From contig ONPH01000008.1 of the NCBI GenBank assembly GCA_900319655.1, positions 1 through 18,000 on the forward strand: a stretch of DNA of 18,000 bases, given 5' to 3'. Below are positions 13,466 through 18,000 of the stretch, piece by piece. This stretch comes from an uncultured Eubacteriales bacterium (GTDB lineage: Bacteria; Bacillota; Clostridia; Oscillospirales; Acutalibacteraceae). The translations under genes were made by a program, and so were the position numbers. The notes under the pieces were generated by a model, which saw only the letters and a list, made by a program, of their open reading frames with translations, did not search any database and was not told the origin of the DNA. Positions within the stretch are counted from its first letter, which is position 1. Each line of letters opens with the position of its first letter.

Positions 13466-15415
13466 GTGTTTGTAGAAATTATTTCCGTAAATAAAAAGAA
13501 AGAAACCGACGTTCTGACCGAACGCGAAAACGAACTGAGAGAAAAGCTTGACAAATACGGCTATTCGCTCAAGTCCGTCACCAAAGCCCTGATGAACCCG
13601 ATTGTCATCAACTCGGCGCTCAACAGTCTGGCACGTGCCGACGACAAGCCCGACGTTGTGATTATCGCCAACGCACTGCGCACAAAGAACAGCGATTCCT
13701 TCAAAAAGTATTTTGTAGAGACGGTCGTCGCCGCCGAGCGCTCGGCTTCCGACTCCGTTCCGAAAAATTACTGGAAGGAGCGCGACAAGGCGTTCAAGCA
13801 GGCTAAGGCTGAGGGCAAAACCGAGGAAGAGCTTAAGGCGATGGAGGAGGAATACCTGCTCACGCGCAAAAAGGCAAAGGTTTTCTCGCTCGGAGATTTC
13901 GGCAACGGCTTCAAGGGCTATTGCTTTATCTACAAGGGAATCCGCGTTGCGGCGGTTCCGCAGGCGGAGCTTGCAGGCGAGGACTTCGCGCAAATCGCGG
14001 CGCTGGCGGCGGTCAGAACGACCGAGGTTTTTGAAAATTCCGCCAACGATTACCCCGACGGCTTTTCGGTAGAAAAGTATGTTCCGCCGAGAACCGACTT
14101 TGTAAGCAAGTACATCCCCAAAAAGGGCGACTCCAAAAAGGAAATCGGCAGAAAGCTCCTTGTAATCGCCGCGTTTTTGGTGTTCATAGCCGCACTGGGA
14201 CTGCTGTTCTACAATATGGTTTTCCTCAGCGTGCGCAACGCCCAGCTCAACGGCGAAATTCAGACAATCGCCCACGGCGACCGAAAGGACGATCCCCACG
14301 CTCCCGATACCGAAAAGGGTATCAACTGGGACGAGCTCAAGGATATTAACGACGAGATTGTCGGCTGGATACAGATCAACGATACGCAAATCGACTATCC
14401 CGTGCTTTGGCACAAGGACGACGATATGTCCGGTCAGTACTACCTCAACCACAACTACAAAGGCGATTACGACTCCTACGGCTCAATCTTCCTCGACTAC
14501 CGCTGTACCCAGGGAACACAGAGCAAGAACGTCATTATGCACGGCCACCATATGAACGACGGTTCAATGTTCGGAGAGTTGATGAACTACGGCGGAACCT
14601 CGGGCAACCTCGACTTCTACAAGGAACAGCCCACAATCCGCTTTGACACTCCCCAGGCTAACGGAACGTACAAGATTATCTCGATTTTCAAGACCAACAC
14701 CCTGTCCAGCCAGGGCAAGTTCTTCAACTATATGATAGGCAACTTCCAAAACGAGAAGGACTTTATGAACTACGTCTACAACGTCCGCGTCCGTTCGCTT
14801 ATCAACTGTCCCGTCAACGTCAACGAGGACGACGAGCTTATTACGCTGTCGACCTGCTCCTACGAGTACACAAACTTCCGTACCGTTGTCGTTGCAAGGC
14901 GCGTGAGAATAGGCGAGAGCGACAAGGTTGACGTGAGCAAGGCGAGCGAGAACGACAACGCCGTATGGCCTGAGGTTTACTACAACTCACGAGGCGGAGA
15001 ACGTCCCGAGGTTACGGACTTCTGCACAGCCTATGAGGGCAAAAAAATCAACTGGTACGACGGAACCTACGATTTTAAGGAGCAAAAGGTTTCCGCAAGC
15101 GGTGCGACCACCGCCGCGCCGACCACCGAAAAGTCGGACGATGACGACGATGACGATAAGGACGAGCCGCCCACGACGGATTTGGTGGTATACCACACCG
15201 TCAAGTTTATAAACTACGACGGCTCGGAAATCTCCACCCAGCAGGTGCTTGACGGTCAGCCGGCAACAGCTCCTGCAAATCCCGTAAAGCCGAGCGACAC
15301 CTATTACAACTACGTCTTTAAGGGCTGGGGGCTCGACTTTAGCTGCGTTGTCGCGGATATGACAATCGCGCCTAAGTTTGAGCCGCAGTTAAAGCCCGAA
15401 TACAGTCAGAATTAG
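13466..15415 (+). CDS. Class B sortase with extra N-terminal cytoplasmic and C-terminal B-repeat domains
   Basis: Sortases cleave surface proteins at a sorting motif and join them to the cell wall or into pili. In this 649-aa protein a cytoplasmic domain (about 1-190) of unclear family comes first, then a basic linker, a membrane helix (about 231-254) and the sortase domain (about 286-480). The catalytic set is H361 in MHGHHMNDGSMF, C464 in LSTCSYEY and R472 in NFRTVVVARR; the spacing and MHGHHM indicate class B. A Thr/Asp-rich linker with seven consecutive Asp follows (about 546-575), then a module at about 576-640 (HTVKFINYDGSEIS to YVFKGWGLDF) of the InlB B-repeat/Flg_new type. Typical class B sortases have about 250 residues. 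I chose GTG at 13466 because AAAGGAG lies 8 bases upstream and overlaps the alternative GTG at 13457. It sits between thiI and a small gene that may share its N-terminal fold. No sorting-signal substrate is seen in the window. Confidence 0.9.
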   Translation: MFVEIISVNKKKETDVLTERENELREKLDKYGYSLKSVTKALMNPIVINSALNSLARADDKPDVVIIANALRTKNSDSFKKYFVETVVAAERSASDSVPKNYWKERDKAFKQAKAEGKTEEELKAMEEEYLLTRKKAKVFSLGDFGNGFKGYCFIYKGIRVAAVPQAELAGEDFAQIAALAAVRTTEVFENSANDYPDGFSVEKYVPPRTDFVSKYIPKKGDSKKEIGRKLLVIAAFLVFIAALGLLFYNMVFLSVRNAQLNGEIQTIAHGDRKDDPHAPDTEKGINWDELKDINDEIVGWIQINDTQIDYPVLWHKDDDMSGQYYLNHNYKGDYDSYGSIFLDYRCTQGTQSKNVIMHGHHMNDGSMFGELMNYGGTSGNLDFYKEQPTIRFDTPQANGTYKIISIFKTNTLSSQGKFFNYMIGNFQNEKDFMNYVYNVRVRSLINCPVNVNEDDELITLSTCSYEYTNFRTVVVARRVRIGESDKVDVSKASENDNAVWPEVYYNSRGGERPEVTDFCTAYEGKKINWYDGTYDFKEQKVSASGATTAAPTTEKSDDDDDDDKDEPPTTDLVVYHTVKFINYDGSEISTQQVLDGQPATAPANPVKPSDTYYNYVFKGWGLDFSCVVADMTIAPKFEPQLKPEYSQN

Positions 15416-15425
15416 GAGGGGCGCT

Positions 15426-15845
15426 ATGGATTATAAAATTGTTTTTTACTCGGCGCAGAAAACCTCCGTCTGCGAGCGCACGCTCAAAAAATGCCTTTCG
15501 GCAAATCAGCTCAACCATTCGGGCTCGGTTTTCGCGACAAACAGCGCCGACCTCGGAGCGTGGCTGATTGAAGCGGTAAAGGACAGCGATATCGCGTTTT
15601 TAATCGGCGGTCTCGACTTTGACGACAGCCGCAGCGCGGTCAAGATTATCTCAAACGCCGCCGCCGACAGCGAGCCTGAGCTGATAAAAAGGCTAAAGGG
15701 TATTGACGGACGCGGCGGATATATGTTACAATCAGGCGATAAGCTGATCGTAATGCTCCCCGACAGCCCCGTGCAAATCGAGGAAATTGTCAAAAACGGC
15801 TTATCGGGATATTTAAAATACTTCGCTAACAAGAACAACAGGTAA
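15426..15845 (+). CDS. Small cytoplasmic protein, possibly a divergent CinA/MoaB-like domain
   Basis: I do not recognise this 139-aa protein with confidence. It starts with a beta-strand (YKIVFYSA). A central strand (DIAFLIGGLDFDD) follows a helix, and it ends with GRGGYMLQSGDKLIVMLPDSP then a helix (VQIEEIVKNGLSGYL). The order and the glycine/proline positions recall the end of the CinA N-terminal/MoaB (MoCF) molybdopterin-binding fold, where a strand, LLPGVP and a helix occur. The sortase N-terminal domain encoded just upstream shows a similar segment (GFKGYCFIYKGIRVAAVPQAE). The gene starts 10 bases after the sortase stop with AGGAGGGG upstream, so coexpression is very likely. It has no signal peptide or membrane segment. 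The family link is by eye only. Confidence 0.8.
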   Translation: MDYKIVFYSAQKTSVCERTLKKCLSANQLNHSGSVFATNSADLGAWLIEAVKDSDIAFLIGGLDFDDSRSAVKIISNAAADSEPELIKRLKGIDGRGGYMLQSGDKLIVMLPDSPVQIEEIVKNGLSGYLKYFANKNNR

Positions 15846-15883
15846 AAGGCAAAATGAGCCTGTAAGTACAGGAAGGGAAATTT

Positions 15884-17137
15884 ATGAATACAAGCACATT
15901 TGAAAATTACGAGTCAGAGGTTCGTTCATACTGCAGACACTTTCCCAAGGTGTTCACCAACGCCAAGGGCGCTGTTATCACTGACGAGGACGGCGTAGAC
16001 TATATCGACTTTTTCTGCGGCGCGGGCGCGGTTAACTACGGCCACAACAACGAGTACATCAAGCAGAAAATGGTTGAGTACCTCTCCACCGACGGCATTA
16101 TCCACGCTCTCGATATGTACACCGTGCCCAAGCGCGAGTTCATCGAGACCTTGGAGCATAAGATTATCGAGCCGCGCGGCTTTAACTACAAAATCCAGTT
16201 CTGCGGTCCTACCGGCACAAACGCCGTTGAAGCCGCAATCAAGCTTGCCAGAAAGAACAAGGGCAGACGCAACGTGTTTGCGTTTATGGGCTGCTTCCAC
16301 GGTATGACCTTGGGCGCACTTTCGCTCACTTCCGAAATGTACGCGAGGGGCGGCGCAGGCGCAAGCCTTAACGACGTTACCCACATCCCTGCTCCTTATA
16401 TGTTCGAGGGACTTGACGTTATTCAGTATATGCAGACGCTTATCGACGACGACCACTCAGGCGTTGAAAAGCCTGCCGCGGTTATTATGGAAACCTTGCA
16501 GGCAGAGGGCGGTATCCGTCCGTTCAGCGACGAATTTCTCCGTCAGGTTCGCGATTTCTGCGACAAAAACGACATCCTTATGATTGTTGACGATATCCAG
16601 GTTGGCTGCTGCCGCTGCGGAAGCTTCTTCTCGTTCGAGCGCGCAGGTATCGAGCCCGATATGGTCGTAATGTCAAAGTCAATCGGCGGTCTCGGAATGC
16701 CGCTCGCGATCCTTCTCCTAAAGGGCGAGCTCGACCTTTGGAAGCCCGGCGAGCACAACGGCACATTCAGAGGCAACCAGCTCTCGTTCATCGCAGGCAA
16801 GGCTTCGTTCGACTGGCTGCTCGAAAACAACGTCGAGGAGGAAACACGCCGTAAGGGCGAGCTCGTAAAGAGCTTTATTGAAAGGGAAATCCTCCCGATT
16901 GACAGCCGCCTTGAGCTCCGCGGAATGGGACTTATCTGGGGTATCGACTTCGGTAAAATCAACCCCGAGCTCTCCGAGGTTGTAATCGAAAAGTGCTTCG
17001 AGAACAAGCTGATTTGCGAGTGCGCAGGCAGAGACGGCTCAGTGCTCAAAATTATGCCGCCCCTCGTAATCGAGGACACCCTGCTCATGAAGGGCTTGAA
17101 TATACTAGCAGACGCTGCAAAGGAAGCGCTCGCGTAA
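15884..17137 (+). CDS. Class III aminotransferase, EctB-like (diaminobutyrate-2-oxoglutarate type)
   Basis: The 417-aa protein follows the EctB/DABA aminotransferase family along its whole length: ESEVRSYCRHFPKVF, YIDFFCGAGAVNYGHN, GIIHALDMYT, the cofactor-phosphate segment GPTGTNAVEAAIKLAR, FHGMTLGALSLTS, IVDDIQ, the PLP lysine K265 in MSKSIGGLGMP, and NGTFRGNQLSF. These enzymes interconvert aspartate semialdehyde plus glutamate with 2,4-diaminobutyrate plus 2-oxoglutarate, used for ectoine, siderophores or other products. No ectA or ectC is present; the neighbours are the small MoCF-like gene 38 bases upstream and cobO convergent downstream, so ectoine synthesis is not supported here. A segment that in EctB reads GCGRTG is GCCRCG here, with C242, C243 and C245. 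The ATG at 15884 has GGAAGGG upstream. Confidence 0.9.
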   Translation: MNTSTFENYESEVRSYCRHFPKVFTNAKGAVITDEDGVDYIDFFCGAGAVNYGHNNEYIKQKMVEYLSTDGIIHALDMYTVPKREFIETLEHKIIEPRGFNYKIQFCGPTGTNAVEAAIKLARKNKGRRNVFAFMGCFHGMTLGALSLTSEMYARGGAGASLNDVTHIPAPYMFEGLDVIQYMQTLIDDDHSGVEKPAAVIMETLQAEGGIRPFSDEFLRQVRDFCDKNDILMIVDDIQVGCCRCGSFFSFERAGIEPDMVVMSKSIGGLGMPLAILLLKGELDLWKPGEHNGTFRGNQLSFIAGKASFDWLLENNVEEETRRKGELVKSFIEREILPIDSRLELRGMGLIWGIDFGKINPELSEVVIEKCFENKLICECAGRDGSVLKIMPPLVIEDTLLMKGLNILADAAKEALA

Positions 17138-17170
17138 TAGAGTTAAGAGTTGAGAGTTTAGAGTTTAATA
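17138..17170 (+). repeat. AGAGTT short tandem tract, copy 3
   Basis: TAGAGTTAAGAGTTGAGAG then TTTAGAGTTTAATA begin at the base after the aminotransferase stop, as at serA. The tract runs straight into the left arm of repeat locus 4. The TTGAGAG unit here has no pairing CTCTCAA partner, so it does not form the terminator seen after serA. Confidence 0.75.
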
Positions 17171-17330
17171 GTAGGGGCGGACCCATGTGTCCGCCCGATA
17201 AAAAGCCTCCCCCGTTTTTGAACGGGGGAGGTGGCATTTTGCTTGCAAAATGACGGAGGGGGCAGACATTTCCTATAGCGCCAACCTGTCCTTTACAATC
17301 GTAGGGGCGGACACACGGGTCCGCCCCTAC
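17171..17330. repeat. Paired GGGCGGAC inverted-repeat element, locus 4
   Basis: The left arm is at 17171-17197 (GTAGGGGCGGAC, six bases, GTCCGCCCG) and the right arm at 17301-17330, separated by 103 bp. The right arm is a fully symmetric palindrome: GTAGGGGCGGAC (17301-17312), ACACGG, GTCCGCCCCTAC (17319-17330). A double-hairpin repeat sits between the arms. AGAGTT tracts flank the locus on both sides (17138-17170 and 17398-17438). Confidence 0.85.
17199..17262 (-). repeat. Double-hairpin repeat; possible minus-strand terminator
   Basis: Hairpin one is CCTCCCCCGTT (17206-17216) with AACGGGGGAGG (17221-17231), 11 perfect base pairs. Hairpin two is CATTTTGC (17235-17242) with GCAAAATG (17245-17252). 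On the minus strand the first stem is followed by CTTTTTAT, so it could end transcription coming from cobO. It is the opposite orientation of the element at 10341-10378. About 290 bases between the aminotransferase and cobO hold only repeats. Confidence 0.7.
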
Positions 17331-17397
17331 AGTTATCAACAAACGTTTCCTAATAAAACATACAAACGTCAACAAATAAACTTTTCCTATAAATAAT

Positions 17398-17438
17398 TAA
17401 ACTCTAAACTCTAAACATTAAACTCTAAAACTCAACTC
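17398..17438 (-). repeat. AGAGTT short tandem tract, copy 4 (inverted), overlapping the cobO stop
   Basis: On the plus strand the units read AACTCTAAA, ACTCTAAACATTAAACTC and so on; on the minus strand they read GTTGAGTTTTAGAGTTTAAT. The tract includes the last codons and the TAG stop of cobO, so the end of that gene and the start of the tract coincide. Confidence 0.7.
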
Positions 17439-17940
17439 CCTTTCTTCCGCCGATACCGCGGTCGAAGGGGTGTTTTACTTTTTTGAACTCGGTCACGTAA
17501 TCCGCGGCTTCAATGAACCGTTCGGGCGGATTGTGGCCTGTCATTACAATTTCAATTCCGTCGGGGGCGTTCGTGATGAACTCAAACACCTCGCTCTCGC
17601 TGAGCATACCCTCGTTCACCGCGTCAAAAATCTCGTCGAGCACTATCATATCGTACCGCTGTGACAGCGCCGCCGACACGCTCCGCTCAAAAATTCCGCG
17701 GAACATCGTGACCGCCTGCTGCTTTTCGTGCTCGTCCATATCAAATGTAAACTTCAATTCGCGCGGACAGGGCGTGAGCGTTACGGTTTCAAGCCTTTCG
17801 AGCGACAGCCTTTCGCCCGAATCCTCGGTCTTTAAAAACTGCACGAACATCACGTGCATATTGTTGCCTGCGGCACGTGCAGCAAGCCCTGCCGCCGCGG
17901 TGGTTTTGCCTTTTCCGTCGCCGTAATAGATATGAATCAT
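17425..17940 (-). CDS. cobO: Cob(I)yrinic acid a,c-diamide adenosyltransferase
   Basis: CobO/BtuR (CobA-type) transfers the adenosyl group of ATP to cob(I)alamin or its precursors to form adenosylcobalamin. The 171-aa length fits the family. The P-loop GDGKGKTT is at residues 7-14, directly after the initial strand IHIYY; the Walker B-like YDMIVLDEIFDAV is central. The C-terminus MTGHNPPERFIEAADYVTE to HPFDRGIGGRKGVEF matches the family's closing segment, including the KGxEF end. It is monocistronic as far as visible and convergent with the aminotransferase gene. No cobalamin riboswitch is visible in the 60 bases upstream that are included. The ATG at 17940 has GGAG upstream, lying in and beside the loop of a small hairpin (17945-17959). 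Confidence 0.93.
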   Translation of the reverse strand: MIHIYYGDGKGKTTAAAGLAARAAGNNMHVMFVQFLKTEDSGERLSLERLETVTLTPCPRELKFTFDMDEHEKQQAVTMFRGIFERSVSAALSQRYDMIVLDEIFDAVNEGMLSESEVFEFITNAPDGIEIVMTGHNPPERFIEAADYVTEFKKVKHPFDRGIGGRKGVEF

Positions 17941-17944
17941 AATA

Positions 17945-17959
17945 AATCACTCCGTGATT
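17945..17959. repeat. Small hairpin around the cobO ribosome binding site
   Basis: AATCAC-TCC-GTGATT is a perfect 6-bp stem with a 3-base loop. On the minus strand the loop reads GGA and, with the next G, is the only Shine-Dalgarno candidate for cobO. Confidence 0.5.
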
Positions 17960-17960
17960 A

Positions 17961-17992
17961 AGCTAAATTGTTCCCTTTGGGAACAGCTAAAT
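17961..17992. repeat. AGCTAAATT-flanked hairpin repeat
   Basis: TGTTCCC-TTT-GGGAACA (17969-17985) is a perfect 7-bp stem flanked by AGCTAAATT at 17961-17969 and AGCTAAATT at 17985-17993. The flank is shared, inverted, with the hairpin repeat at 4356-4380. The element may continue beyond the window. Confidence 0.6.
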
Positions 17993-18000
17993 TATTTCGC

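Noticed and set aside
13430..14452. 340-codon open frame antisense to the sortase gene
   Set aside because: It is a shadow of G+C-rich third-position codon usage. The sense frame encodes the sortase with intact catalytic residues.
15884..17137. Naming the aminotransferase ectB and inferring ectoine synthesis
   Set aside because: The enzyme family is clear, but ectA and ectC are absent from the window, so the pathway cannot be claimed.
402..17330. CRISPR array
   Set aside because: The repeats are spread over 17 kb in facing pairs with irregular spacing. There are no regular spacers and no cas genes.
17085..17375. Open frame of 96 codons on the minus strand with VGADPCVRP
   Set aside because: It is a translation of the repeat arms and double hairpin of locus 4 and overlaps the end of the aminotransferase gene. 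VGADPCVRP arises wherever the arm is read in this frame, and it also occurs in the frame at 4226-4480.

Overview
The window looks like chromosomal DNA from an anaerobic, low- to mid-GC Clostridia of the Oscillospirales (Ruminococcus-like) type. The evidence is a dockerin protein with a cohesin-like module, a SpoVAC sporulation protein, a class B sortase, sigma-A promoters of the TTGACA-N17-TATAAT kind, strong purine-rich ribosome binding sites with some TTG and GTG starts, and families of short hairpin repeats of a kind I associate with gut Ruminococcaceae. The assignment rests on gene content and recollection, not on a marker search. I see no rRNA or tRNA gene, IS element, prophage or CRISPR array.

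Layout. 1-333: 3' end of glmM and its terminator. 334-773: repeats, then a sigma-A promoter. 774-6324: a same-strand block with a 727-aa membrane protein of unknown function, pyrC, a DRE-TIM aldolase-family enzyme and pyrF. 6370-8755: a near-consensus promoter, serC and serA (serine from 3-phosphoglycerate) and a terminator built from a short repeat. 8862-9928: a single secreted cohesin-like/dockerin protein with its own promoter and terminator. 9937-10222: a small YgiT-type zinc-finger protein on the minus strand with its own promoter. 10223-10541: only nested repeats. 10542-10997: a lone spoVAC on the minus strand. 11073-17137: a tight five-gene run of a NifS/IscS-type cysteine desulfurase, thiI, a class B sortase with unusual extra domains, a small protein resembling the sortase N-terminal domain, and an EctB-like class III aminotransferase. 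17138-17424: a composite repeat. 17425-17940: a cobO/btuR-type corrinoid adenosyltransferase on the minus strand.

How the genes work together. The desulfurase and ThiI form the known sulfur-relay pair for 4-thiouridine in tRNA (and possibly thiamine). pyrC and pyrF are two steps of UMP synthesis, with an unrelated aldolase-type enzyme between them. serC and serA are a complete biosynthetic pair lacking only the phosphatase.

The two most interesting features are these. First, four loci carry pairs of facing 27-29 bp GGGCGGAC-type repeats; one arm is split by another repeat, and AGAGTT tracts at gene 3' ends flank two of the loci. Second, the sortase has a cytoplasmic N-terminal domain that appears, by eye, to share a fold pattern with the protein encoded just downstream, and possibly with the CinA/MoaB molybdopterin-binding fold.
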